This document shows, piece after piece, positions 26,110 through 35,123 of a stretch of 64,000 nucleotides of DNA. Position 1 is the first letter of the stretch; each line of letters begins with the position of its first letter. Under the pieces are notes generated by a model. That model did not search any database. It saw only the letters and a list, made by a program, of their open reading frames with translations, and had not been told where the DNA came from. The stretch is from Clostridium fungisolvens. Lineage in GTDB: Bacteria > Bacillota > Clostridia > Clostridiales > Clostridiaceae. Made by a program: the position numbers and the translations under genes. The DNA lies in contig NZ_BLZR01000001.1 of assembly GCF_014193895.1 (NCBI RefSeq), forward strand, positions 1,178,001 through 1,242,000. The letters run 5' to 3'.

Positions 26110-27909
26110 ATGGCTGAAGTAAAAAGTCTTAAAAAAAGAGAAGAAATAGACTTAAAATACAAGTGGAAAGTAGAAAAGATATATAATAGCACAGAGCAGT
26201 GGGAAGCTGATTTTAAAAGCTTAAAAGAAGAAGCTCTAGAGACAAGAAAGTATGAAGGGAAATTAGGCGATAGTAAAGTTTTAGAAACTTTTCTAAAGCT
26301 TAATGAGAAGATCGTAAGAAAAGCAGAAAAGTTAATGGTATATGCTCACTTAAGATCTGATGAAGATACTTCAAATCCTGAGTTCCAGATAATAAGAAGT
26401 AAAATAGATTCTTATTTCGCTGAACTTGCTAGTTATGTTGCATTTTTTGAACCAGAGATTTTAGCTCTGCCAGATGGTACTATAGAAAGATTTCTTCAAG
26501 AAAACCCTGAATTAAAGGTTTATGATTTCTTGTTAAAGAGTATCTTGAAAGAGAAACCACATATACTTACAAAAGAAATGGAAGAATTGTTAGCTTCAGT
26601 ATCAGATTGTTTAGATGCACCTTCTAATATTCACAACATGCTTACTAATGCTGATATGAAGTTTTCGGTTATTAAAGATGAAGACGGCAACGATGTGGAA
26701 CTTACAGAAGGGAATTATTCAGGCTTTATAAGAAGTAAGGACAGAAGTGTCAGAGAATCGGCATTTAAAGCTTTATTTAAGGAATATAAAAATTTAGAAA
26801 ACACTCTTTCTGCTTCATTAACATCTTCTATCAAAAATTTTATTTTTAATGCAAGAGTAAGAAAGTACTCAAACTCACTAGAGGCATCCTTAAGTCCAAA
26901 TGATATTCCTTTAGAAGTTTATACAAATTCAGTAAAGACAATGAATGATAATCTAGAGTCTTTACATAGATATGTTACTTTAAAGAAAAAACTTTTGGCA
27001 TTGGATGAGATTCATATGTATGATTTATATGTTCCTGTTGTTGATATAGAAAAAGAACATATTGAGTATGATAAAGCAGTAGAGATGGTAACAGAAGGGC
27101 TAAATCCTTTAGGTGCAGAATATTTAGGGATATTCTCAGAAGGAATAGAAAGTGGTTGGATTGATGTATTTGAGAACAAAGGTAAGAGAGGCGGAGCTTA
27201 TTCAAGTGGGGCATACGATACAATGCCGTATGTACTTCTAAACTATAACTTCTCACTAAATGATGTTTCAACACTTGCACATGAGATGGGACATTCAATT
27301 CATACTTATTATTCATCAAAAAATCAACCATACATTTACTCAAACTACACATTATTCTGTGCTGAAGTAGCGTCTACAACTAATGAGATAATTCTTATAC
27401 ATCATTTGATAGATAAGGAACAAGATAAGAAAAGAAAACTATATCTTGTGAATCAAGAATTAGAACAAATAAGAGCTACAGTATTCAGACAACTTATGTT
27501 TGCTGAATTTGAACTAAGAACCCATGAGCTTATGGAACAAGGTGAAGCTTTGAGTCCTAAAGAACTTAATGGTATATGGCATGATCTTAATACAAAGTAT
27601 TTTGGATCAGATATGATTGTAGATGAAGAAATTGATAGTGAATGGTCAAGAATACCACATTTTTACAGAGATTTCTATGTATATCAGTATGCAACTGGTT
27701 ATGCAGCTGCATCTGCTTTTGCTAAGGCAATACTAGAAAACGGAGAAGAAGCTGTAGAAAAATATAAAGGATTCTTAAAGGCTGGTGGATCTGATTATCC
27801 AATAAATGTTCTTAAGAAGGCCGGAGTAGATATGACAACGCCAGCACCACTTGAAGCTACAATAAATAGATTTAACGAACTTTTAGATATGCTTGATGAG
27901 TTAATATAG
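26110..27909 (+). CDS. pepF: Oligoendopeptidase F (M3 metallopeptidase)
   Basis: Cytoplasmic zinc peptidase that cuts short peptides. The HEMGHSIH motif (HExxH, near residue 390) and the downstream EVASTTNE zinc-ligand Glu segment (near 417) are present. The N-terminal helical lobe begins EIDLKYKWKVEKIY as in PepF. At 599 residues it has the family length. GAGAGGAGAATGAG precedes the ATG. Confidence 0.94.
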   Translation: MAEVKSLKKREEIDLKYKWKVEKIYNSTEQWEADFKSLKEEALETRKYEGKLGDSKVLETFLKLNEKIVRKAEKLMVYAHLRSDEDTSNPEFQIIRSKIDSYFAELASYVAFFEPEILALPDGTIERFLQENPELKVYDFLLKSILKEKPHILTKEMEELLASVSDCLDAPSNIHNMLTNADMKFSVIKDEDGNDVELTEGNYSGFIRSKDRSVRESAFKALFKEYKNLENTLSASLTSSIKNFIFNARVRKYSNSLEASLSPNDIPLEVYTNSVKTMNDNLESLHRYVTLKKKLLALDEIHMYDLYVPVVDIEKEHIEYDKAVEMVTEGLNPLGAEYLGIFSEGIESGWIDVFENKGKRGGAYSSGAYDTMPYVLLNYNFSLNDVSTLAHEMGHSIHTYYSSKNQPYIYSNYTLFCAEVASTTNEIILIHHLIDKEQDKKRKLYLVNQELEQIRATVFRQLMFAEFELRTHELMEQGEALSPKELNGIWHDLNTKYFGSDMIVDEEIDSEWSRIPHFYRDFYVYQYATGYAAASAFAKAILENGEEAVEKYKGFLKAGGSDYPINVLKKAGVDMTTPAPLEATINRFNELLDMLDELI

Positions 27910-27998
27910 AACTTACTATAAAAAGTAATTGAAGGTTAACATCTATAGAGGCTTTTTTGTGGATTTGTTTTGAAAATTTTATAATTTCCTGTAAAGTA

Positions 27999-28030
27999 AA
28001 AAAGGATTGCTTAGGCGGTCCTTTTTATAA
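27999..28030 (+). terminator. Terminator after pepF
   Basis: AAAAAGGATTGC (27999-28010) pairs with GCGGTCCTTTTT (28015-28026), including two G-U pairs, around a four-base loop, and ends in T5. Confidence 0.75.
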
Positions 28031-28051
28031 ATAATAAATATGGAGAAAGTT

Positions 28052-29032
28052 ATGAAAGTAAATGAAAATTCAATATTACAATTTTTGGTGAAGGAACAAG
28101 GGTTCTTTGTAGAAGAATATTACTGCAATCCACTAGAAGAAAAAAGATGGATTGCTTTAAGGGAGATAGAGAGTGGGATTTATGCGGTAATCGTTTCAGA
28201 AGAAAAAAATGAAACTGTATCAGCAGAATACGCAGGCTATTATCTTAGAGAAAAAGGGCAAGAATTTGCTTTGATTAATGTAGTTATTACTGATGGCAAT
28301 TATAGTGGAACTGAAAATCAAGTGTTTTATTCGAGAGTTATTTATGATAGAAGAAGTAACGGGGTTACACAATATGAGCGAAATGGAGAGTTTGTATATA
28401 ATTGCATAAAAGACATGACAGAAAGAGGGACAAAAAAGATATCATTAGAAGGTAAATCAAAGATAACTTTTGGTCTTATTGTAATAAATGTGGTAGTGTT
28501 CTTAATTACTGCATTAGTTTCAGGTAACTTTGGTGATATAGATACATCAGTGCTTGTATACTTTGGTGCCAAGCAAAATGAATTAATTCAATCAGGCCAA
28601 TACTATAGACTTATAACTGCAATGTTTTTACACGGAGGTATAATTCACATAGCATTTAATATGTATGCATTATATTCACTAGGAAATCTAATCGAGAACA
28701 TATACGGTAAGTGGAAATACTTGCTTATATATTTTTTAGCAGGAATTTTATCAACTACAACAAGTTATATTTTTTCGCCTTATGTTTCTGTTGGAGCTTC
28801 AGGAGCTATATTTGGGCTATTTGGTGCGGCTGTAGTTTTTGGTTTGAAAGAAAGAAACAGAATAGGAAAGAATTTTTTAACCGAAATAGCTACGGTTATA
28901 GGAATGAACATAATAATAGGACTATCTTCACGTAATATAGATAACTTTGCACATTTTGGAGGACTGCTTGGTGGTATAGTTATAGCTTTTCTACTATACG
29001 ATAATAAAAAATTCAGACAACAAGAAGTATAA
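28052..29032 (+). CDS. Rhomboid-family intramembrane serine protease
   Basis: A 326-residue protein. The N-terminal 140 residues are soluble and of unassigned fold. Six membrane helices follow. The catalytic Ser lies in GASGAIFGLFGA (about residue 249) and the His in DNFAHFGGLLGG (about 300). HGGIIHIAFNMYAL is the conserved rhomboid segment with the oxyanion His/Asn. An ATG at 28040 exists, but GGAGAAAG at 28042 points to the ATG at 28052. Substrate unknown. Confidence 0.92.
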   Translation: MKVNENSILQFLVKEQGFFVEEYYCNPLEEKRWIALREIESGIYAVIVSEEKNETVSAEYAGYYLREKGQEFALINVVITDGNYSGTENQVFYSRVIYDRRSNGVTQYERNGEFVYNCIKDMTERGTKKISLEGKSKITFGLIVINVVVFLITALVSGNFGDIDTSVLVYFGAKQNELIQSGQYYRLITAMFLHGGIIHIAFNMYALYSLGNLIENIYGKWKYLLIYFLAGILSTTTSYIFSPYVSVGASGAIFGLFGAAVVFGLKERNRIGKNFLTEIATVIGMNIIIGLSSRNIDNFAHFGGLLGGIVIAFLLYDNKKFRQQEV

Positions 29033-29091
29033 GCTGTTTAAGTAAAATAAATTAGAACAAGCTAGTAGTTAAAGATACCTTTTTTAATTAA

Positions 29092-29203
29092 GATGATGTT
29101 AAAGCACCGTGTTGAAAATTAAGAGGTTAGTCGTACGATGCTTTAATGAGCTTACGCAAAGAATTAATATGATTTTCTCATATTTTTAAGCATAGCCTTA
29201 ATT
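29092..29203 (+). repeat. Dispersed palindromic element, copy B (3' arm shortened)
   Basis: Shares the exact 35-base core (29142-29176) with copies A and C, and about 50 further bases upstream align with copy A. The hairpin AAAGCA/TGCTTT (29101-29106 with 29138-29143) replaces AAAACA/TGTTTT of copy A, a compensated base-pair change. The right arm is mostly missing. Confidence 0.8.
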
Positions 29204-29205
29204 AA

Positions 29206-29246
29206 GCAAAAAGACTCTCGATAAATCGAGAGTCTTTTTGCTTTTT
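29206..29246. terminator. Strong bidirectional terminator between rhomboid and ftsH-like genes
   Basis: Sixteen-base perfect inverted repeat (29206-29221 with 29226-29241) with a four-base loop. T runs follow on the plus strand, and an AT-rich arm lies on the other side. Confidence 0.9.
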
Positions 29247-29340
29247 GTTTCTTAGGTATAAATTAAAGTAATTAAAAAGTTCTAAAGAATTTATTAAAAT
29301 GAACTACTGTAATTATATTAAATTAGACCTAGTATAATTA

Positions 29341-31089
29341 TTAATTAGACATTTCACGATGAAGATCTTCTGTATAAAGAGTTTCGTCACTAAGAAGATG
29401 TTGAGACATACTATGAAGTTTATCAATATTTGCAAGTAGAAGTTCTTTTGTCTCATCATATAATTCATCGATCATAGCTTTACATTCTTCTATAACTGAG
29501 GTTCCACAAGAATTTGATAAATCACCTAAACTTGATATCTTCAGTAATCCAAGATTTTTACCCATTCCATACTCTGATATCATGTCTTTAGCAAGACTTG
29601 TTGAATGACTTATATCACTATAAGCTCCTGTGGTTATATTTTCGATACCAAAAATAATTTCCTCGGCAGCTCTTCCACCAAGCAGAACCATAATTCTTTT
29701 TCTTAAATAGCTATAGGTTTTGTAGGCTGAATCCTCAGGTATTGTAAGGGTATATCCTCCAGCTCCTTTAGTTGTAGGAATTATAGTAACTTTAGAAATC
29801 TTTTCTTCAGGAAGTTTGATAAGTGAAACTATAGCATGTCCTGACTCGTGATAAGCTGTTATCTTTCGATCTATATCTCTAATTGAGCTTCTATCATTTT
29901 TTTCATGGCCGGCGATTACTATTGAGAAAGCTTTGTCCATATGTTCTTCAGTTATATAGGTAGAATCTTCCTTTGCGGCTAATATAGCAGCTTCATTTAC
30001 TAAACTTTCTAGCTTAGCTCCAGAGAAGTAAGTTGTCTTATTGGCCCAATCTCTAACATCAATGTTGTTAATAGGTTTATTTTTAAAATAAAGGTTAAGG
30101 ATTTTTTCTCTTGCATTTACGTCAGGTAAAATTACTTCAACGTGTCTATCAAATCTACCTGGTCTTAATAATGCAGAGTCTAAGATATCTAATCTATTTG
30201 TTGCAGCCATAATTACTATGCCTTCTTGTTCACCAAAGCCAGACATTTCTGTTAGAAGAGCATTAAGAGTTTGGTCACGTTCATCATTTCCGCCTGATGT
30301 CTTCCCCCCATCTCTTCTTTTTCCGATAGCATCAATTTCGTCAATAAATATTACAGCTTTTCCGTTGGCTCTAGCTTTCTTAAATAAACTTCTTATTCTA
30401 GCAGCACCTACACCTACATACATCTGCACGAAATCAGAACCACTTACTGCATAGAAAGGAACTCCAGCTTCACCTGCTACAGCTTTAGCAAGTAAAGTTT
30501 TACCTGTACCTGGTTCACCATAAAGTATTATTCCCTTAGGTAATCTTGCTCCATACTTTTTATACTTTTCTGGATTTTTAAGAAAATCAACTATATCTTG
30601 AACACTTTCCTTAGCTTCTTCATTTCCTGCCATAGATTCAAAACTGAATCCCTTTTTTTCGCTGTCTTTTACATCAGCACCATCAACTACGGTCATGTTA
30701 GAAGTGGATGTACGTCCGCTATAAACTGCCATATAAATTATAGAGAAAACTGATATAGTCAATATGACTGAAGGAATAGTCTTTTGTATTGGAGCAGCCG
30801 ATGAGCTATTAACCTTAACTCCTTTTGTAAGTAGGTTTTCTTTAAAGCTTGGACTGTTTGGATTCTCAACTAGATAGCTTTCTCCAGTTTTAAGATATAC
30901 CGTCAATTTCGATGAGTCATTAATTTGTACATTTGATATTACATTTGAGTCTAAATCCTTCACAAATTCAGAATAGTTTTTTTCTACCTTCGTAGTAGGT
31001 AGATAATAGGTATAGAATATTAACGCAGATAAAGACATTATTGCAGTTAATATAGGAACAATAATCATCTTGTTTTTTAATTTATTCAT
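29341..31089 (-). CDS. FtsH-like membrane AAA+ zinc protease (paralogue)
   Basis: A 582-residue membrane protease: helix 1 (about residues 8-28), a short external domain, helix 2 (about 108-125), then an AAA+ domain with Walker A GEPGTGKT, pore motif MYVGVGA, Walker B FIDEID and the SRH RPGRFDRHVEV. The protease domain has HESGHAI (HExxH) and the third zinc ligand in TTGAYSDI. The housekeeping ftsH normally lies beside tilS/hpt, which are absent here, and this protein is shorter than the usual 600-650. It is therefore probably a second copy. Confidence 0.92.
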   Translation of the reverse strand: MNKLKNKMIIVPILTAIMSLSALIFYTYYLPTTKVEKNYSEFVKDLDSNVISNVQINDSSKLTVYLKTGESYLVENPNSPSFKENLLTKGVKVNSSSAAPIQKTIPSVILTISVFSIIYMAVYSGRTSTSNMTVVDGADVKDSEKKGFSFESMAGNEEAKESVQDIVDFLKNPEKYKKYGARLPKGIILYGEPGTGKTLLAKAVAGEAGVPFYAVSGSDFVQMYVGVGAARIRSLFKKARANGKAVIFIDEIDAIGKRRDGGKTSGGNDERDQTLNALLTEMSGFGEQEGIVIMAATNRLDILDSALLRPGRFDRHVEVILPDVNAREKILNLYFKNKPINNIDVRDWANKTTYFSGAKLESLVNEAAILAAKEDSTYITEEHMDKAFSIVIAGHEKNDRSSIRDIDRKITAYHESGHAIVSLIKLPEEKISKVTIIPTTKGAGGYTLTIPEDSAYKTYSYLRKRIMVLLGGRAAEEIIFGIENITTGAYSDISHSTSLAKDMISEYGMGKNLGLLKISSLGDLSNSCGTSVIEECKAMIDELYDETKELLLANIDKLHSMSQHLLSDETLYTEDLHREMSN

Positions 31090-31278
31090 TGGTATCCCCC
31101 TACCTTAAATCATTTATCATAATTAAAATTATACGTTTTTAAATTTAACTGTCTAATCAAAATCATAACTTTTGCCAATGTAAGTTATGGATGTTTTGGC
31201 TTTAAAAAATATAGCAAATAATGTATACTCAATAGATGGATGTATTTATATAAATATAGGTTAAGAGGGGGAGAGCAT

Positions 31279-32244
31279 ATGCATGTTTCTCAGGTTACAG
31301 CTAGATTAAGTGGACAAGATGTCATGTCCATATTAAATGATTTTGTAAAAGTTGATGGTTTAAGTTTTGAGAATATAAAAATTTGGAATACTATAGAAGT
31401 AGAGGGAAACTTTAAGAAAATAGTAAACATAAAATTTAAAGGTGAAGTTGAGATAATAAGCATACATAATAATATACTTACACTGAACATATCACGAGTG
31501 AAGATAATGAAGGTTGGGATTTTAAAATTTATCAAGAATTTTGCCCTGAAGCTTAGCCTGAAAAATTTTAAGTACATGGGCATATCGGCTAAAAAAGATA
31601 TAATTAAAATTGATATAAATAGTATATTAAGACTAGTTCCTTTTTTAAATTTGAACGTAGGAAATCTTTGCTTGAAAGAAGGGTTCATATTAGCTGATAT
31701 AGATTCTGCAACTATCGATTTAAAAAGAATAGGGGAGGCACCTGAGGTAACTACAGAAAAAATAGAGGAAGAAGTACCAAAAGAGGAAGTTGCATTAATC
31801 AATGTTCAGAAGGTTAAGGATAGTTATTCTGATACAAGAGAAAAAGTTGCTGAGAAGATACCTAAGAGGTTGAAAAAATATTCAGATTATCTATTTATAA
31901 TACCTGACATAGTTGCTTTAGTGTATAGGTTATTGAAAGATAAAAGAGTAGCTAAAAAGACTAAGATTGTGCTAATATCTTCTATGGCATATATAACATT
32001 ACCTTTTGATATCTTACCTGATAAGATACCTTTTGTTGGAGGTATTGATGATTTAGGTGCGGTATTTTTTGCTATTAACAGAATAGTAGAAGATGTTCCG
32101 CTAGAAATCATACTAGAAAACTGGCAAGGTAAAAATGAATTTATAGATGTACTTAGAAGTTCTGCTGAGTACTTAACTAGATATACAGCTGCTAAAAACA
32201 TAGAGAAAGTTTATAGTGCAATTAACCAACTTGTAGAAGTTTAA
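31279..32244 (+). CDS. YkvA/DUF1232-domain protein
   Basis: A 321-residue protein. The C-terminal domain (about residues 190-265) reads as DUF1232: two hydrophobic helices with the motif LPFDILPDKIPFVGGIDDLGAV. The N-terminal 160 residues are strand-rich, with no recognised family. A charged linker joins them. The ATG at 31240 is rejected because AGGGGGA at 31266-31272 fits the ATG at 31279. DUF1232 proteins are small membrane-associated proteins of unknown function. Confidence 0.85.
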   Translation: MHVSQVTARLSGQDVMSILNDFVKVDGLSFENIKIWNTIEVEGNFKKIVNIKFKGEVEIISIHNNILTLNISRVKIMKVGILKFIKNFALKLSLKNFKYMGISAKKDIIKIDINSILRLVPFLNLNVGNLCLKEGFILADIDSATIDLKRIGEAPEVTTEKIEEEVPKEEVALINVQKVKDSYSDTREKVAEKIPKRLKKYSDYLFIIPDIVALVYRLLKDKRVAKKTKIVLISSMAYITLPFDILPDKIPFVGGIDDLGAVFFAINRIVEDVPLEIILENWQGKNEFIDVLRSSAEYLTRYTAAKNIEKVYSAINQLVEV

Positions 32245-32287
32245 GATTCTTAGAAAAACCATAAAACGAAGAAAAGCGAGGCTACAA

Positions 32288-33184
32288 ATGGGCAAAAAAG
32301 TATATGCAATCAAAGAAGGTTTTGATTTTAATAAGAATGAAAAAGTTCAAGATTTAATAGTGAACACTTGGGATCAGTGCTTAAAGCTGGTGAAGGGTGT
32401 AAAGGGAGCAAAATATAAAAGTTTTGAAAGTATAGAAGAGGCAAAAGCCTTTTTAAAGGAACAAGGGAATATATTAAAAAAAGGTGAAGATAATTATCCA
32501 TTAGACTGCCTTCATGCATATGTTGATGGAAGCTACAACGTGAGTACAGAAGAGTATGCCTACGGGGTGGTAGCTGTTAGAAATGATGTTGTTCAGTACA
32601 TAGGTAGTGGAGTAGGTAAAAGTAATTCGGAAAAAAATATAAGACAAATAGCTGGTGAGCTAGAAGCAGCAGTAAAAGCTACAGAGTATGCTTTGCTTTC
32701 AGGAGAAAAAAAGTTAGTTATTTTTCATGACTATGCAGGAATTTGTTATCATGCCACTGGATTTTGGGAAAGAAAAGATGAATCATCGAAGAAATATTAT
32801 GAAAAGATGAATGAATTGATGAACAAGGGCATAGAAGTTATATTTGTCAAAGTGGATAGTCATACTGGAGATTTCTTTAATGAATTGGTAGATGAAAAAT
32901 GTAAGGAACAATTAGGAATAGATTCTGAAAAAGTAGTTGAAAAGTGGTTATCAAGCAACAAATTAAGAGTCTTGAATAGCAATGTAAAATACGAAATAGA
33001 AAAAGTTGCACCAAAGTATGCAGATAACATTTTAATAGAAAATGAAAGTTTAGGGCAGGATACTGTTGGTATTGAAATACCTGATTCAATTAATGATATA
33101 TTAGAAGCACTTCCAGAAAGTAAGCGTAGTGAAGTTTTAGAGTACGCAAAGAAGATTTATGCAAAGCATTTTAATAAAGCTTAG
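32288..33184 (+). CDS. Ribonuclease H with N-terminal viroplasmin domain
   Basis: Cleaves RNA in RNA-DNA hybrids. Residues 1-62 match the caulimovirus viroplasmin/RNase H1 N-terminal domain, with KGVKGAKYKSFESIEEAKAFL. The RNase HI domain (about 75-215) has the acidic residues DGSYN, AGELEAA, FHDYAG and VDSHTGDFFNELVD. A C-terminal extension of about 80 residues is of unknown fold. It is 43 bases after the DUF1232 gene. Confidence 0.92.
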   Translation: MGKKVYAIKEGFDFNKNEKVQDLIVNTWDQCLKLVKGVKGAKYKSFESIEEAKAFLKEQGNILKKGEDNYPLDCLHAYVDGSYNVSTEEYAYGVVAVRNDVVQYIGSGVGKSNSEKNIRQIAGELEAAVKATEYALLSGEKKLVIFHDYAGICYHATGFWERKDESSKKYYEKMNELMNKGIEVIFVKVDSHTGDFFNELVDEKCKEQLGIDSEKVVEKWLSSNKLRVLNSNVKYEIEKVAPKYADNILIENESLGQDTVGIEIPDSINDILEALPESKRSEVLEYAKKIYAKHFNKA

Positions 33185-33286
33185 ATTATTAAATTAGCAG
33201 TTTTTACAGGTATAAATTGGAGCTTATAATTTAAAAATAAATGCACAAAATATAAATGAAAATTTATTAAAAAGAGGTGCAAAAAT

Positions 33287-33460
33287 ATGGGAAGATTTAT
33301 GAGTGGTGTAACTACTGGAGCAATAGTTGGAGCAGCATTTGGAATGATGATAATGCCTCAACTAGATAGGAAAACACAAAAGTCTCTAAAAAGAGCAGGA
33401 AGAATGGTTATGAATCTTGCTGAAGAAAGAGCAGATGGAATGATGGGTTTGTTCAAATAA
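33287..33460 (+). CDS. Small YtxH-like protein
   Basis: A 57-residue ORF with a good AGAGGTG ribosome site. It has a Gly/Ala-rich hydrophobic N terminus (GVTTGAIVGAAFGMMIMP) followed by a basic amphipathic helix (KTQKSLKRAGRMV), the layout of small YtxH-type membrane proteins. Its own terminator overlaps the stop codon. It is too short for ordinary ORF cut-offs, but the ribosome site and terminator support it. Function unknown. Confidence 0.75.
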   Translation: MGRFMSGVTTGAIVGAAFGMMIMPQLDRKTQKSLKRAGRMVMNLAEERADGMMGLFK

Positions 33461-33497
33461 AAATACTCGAGGACTATTCCTCGAGTATTTTTATTTT
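33459..33497 (+). terminator. Terminator of the YtxH-like gene
   Basis: Fifteen-base perfect inverted repeat (33459-33473 with 33478-33492), loop CTAT, ends in five T. Confidence 0.9.
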
Positions 33498-33800
33498 GAT
33501 ATAACTTAGGTAATTGTTTATGAATAATAAAAAAAGGTTTTAAATTTAAGTTTTATAAGCATAATTAATGTAAATTAAGGATTAAAGTAACTACAAGTTT
33601 TGAAAAAAGTTATTACAATAATTAAAAAGAAATGGTAAAAGTATATAATATTACAAAGTTTTTTAGAAAAAGTAGAGAATAAAATAAAAATTAGAAGAAG
33701 TTTGTAATGTTTTGATTTTATTAGCTGAATTATGTGATATAATAAATTATAATTTTAAATCTAAAAAAATTACATAATTAAGGAAAAAGGAAGAGTGTGT
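33498..33800 (+). other. Leader region of the HTH-TPR pair
   Basis: AT-rich, about 300 bases, no ORF with a ribosome site. A TATAAT at about 33739-33744 may be the -10 box, but no -35 box at the right spacing is convincing. Confidence 0.35.
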
Positions 33801-35102
33801 ATGGAGATTCTTTCACTAGGAGAAAAAATAAAAAGAAGAAGAAAAGAATTGGATATGACTTTAAAGGATTTAGCTGGTGATAGAATAACACCAGGTCAGA
33901 TAAGTCTTGTTGAGTCAGGAAGATCAAATCCATCTATGGATTTACTTGAATATCTAGCTGCAACATTAAAAACTTCCGTAGAATATTTAATGGAATCAGA
34001 AGAAACTCAAGCAGAAAATATATGTACTTATTTTGAGCAGGTGGCAGAATCATATATATTAGACAATGATACGATTACAGCAGAAAGATATATAGAAAAT
34101 TCACTTTATTATGCAGAGAAATATAGCCTTGAGTATAGAAAGGCTAGAAATCTATATTTGAGAGCTAAAATTTATATGGCAAAAGGAGAAAATGTTTCAG
34201 CACAACAGTTTTTTCTTTCAGCAAATGTTATCTTTATAAAAAATAATAATTTTGAGGAAATGGTACAAACTTTCTTGTATTTAGGTAAGATAACCCTTGA
34301 ACTAAAAGCTTACCATTCTGCAACATCATATCTTAAACAAGCAGAAAAACTGTATATAGATAGAAACATTGGTGATGACTTCTTGCTTGGGGAGATATAT
34401 TTTACTATTTCAAAGACGTATTTTAAGCTGGAAGATGTTAAAAATTCAATGAACTATGCATTCCTTGCTAAACAGAAATTTGAACAAATATATGATCAAA
34501 AAAAGTATGCTAAGACACTATTACTAATATCTGAAGAATACAATAAAAATGGTGATTTAGCTAACGCTATAAAATATTCTAAGAAAACCTTAGAGGTTTA
34601 TAAGAACTTACAGGACTTGGAAAATGTTTCGTACATAGAAAATAATTTAGGTAGACTTTTCTATCAGTTTGAAAACATAGAAGAATCCTTTAAGCATTAT
34701 GAGATAGCAAAAGAGCTAAGGGAGAAGAATAAGGATAGTAGACTGCCAGAAACTTTGATTAATATTTGCGAAAATTATATTAAATTAAAAGATATTGCAA
34801 GTTGCACCTCTGTTATGAAGGATATTGAAGATAACCTAGATCCAAGTAACTATTCAGATATTATTGAATTTATGTTAATTAAGTTCAGAGTACTAATCAT
34901 AAAAGAAAGCTATTTAGAAGCTGAATCAGTTTTGTTAGATACCTTTAAGGTGTCACAAGATAGTGAGAATTTGAAAAAAGCAGGAGAGATTGCTGTAATG
35001 CTCGGTAAATTCTACCTAGATCAAAAGAAAGATACTGAAGCAGCTAGATTTTTAGATGAAGGCGTAGGAATCTTTAAAAAATTAGGCATAATTAGAAATT
35101 AG
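33801..35102 (+). CDS. HTH (XRE)-TPR transcription regulator, first of a tandem pair
   Basis: A 433-residue protein. The N-terminal Cro/C1-type helix-turn-helix (about residues 4-62; GEKIKRRRKELDMTLKDLAG, then ITPGQISLVESGRSNPS) is followed by a chain of TPR-like helix pairs to the C terminus (for example AKTLLLISEEYNKNGDLANA). This layout is that of RRNPP-type peptide-responsive regulators and of other TPR regulators. The ATG at 33801 was chosen over the GTG at 33795 because of GGAAG spacing. A second, related gene follows after 21 bases. Confidence 0.88.
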   Translation: MEILSLGEKIKRRRKELDMTLKDLAGDRITPGQISLVESGRSNPSMDLLEYLAATLKTSVEYLMESEETQAENICTYFEQVAESYILDNDTITAERYIENSLYYAEKYSLEYRKARNLYLRAKIYMAKGENVSAQQFFLSANVIFIKNNNFEEMVQTFLYLGKITLELKAYHSATSYLKQAEKLYIDRNIGDDFLLGEIYFTISKTYFKLEDVKNSMNYAFLAKQKFEQIYDQKKYAKTLLLISEEYNKNGDLANAIKYSKKTLEVYKNLQDLENVSYIENNLGRLFYQFENIEESFKHYEIAKELREKNKDSRLPETLINICENYIKLKDIASCTSVMKDIEDNLDPSNYSDIIEFMLIKFRVLIIKESYLEAESVLLDTFKVSQDSENLKKAGEIAVMLGKFYLDQKKDTEAARFLDEGVGIFKKLGIIRN

Positions 35103-35123
35103 TTTTTTTGATAGGTGAGGGGA

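Noticed and set aside
26975..27352. Long antisense frame inside pepF
   Set aside because: It lies wholly within a well-supported M3 peptidase gene, and its composition is that of a shadow frame.
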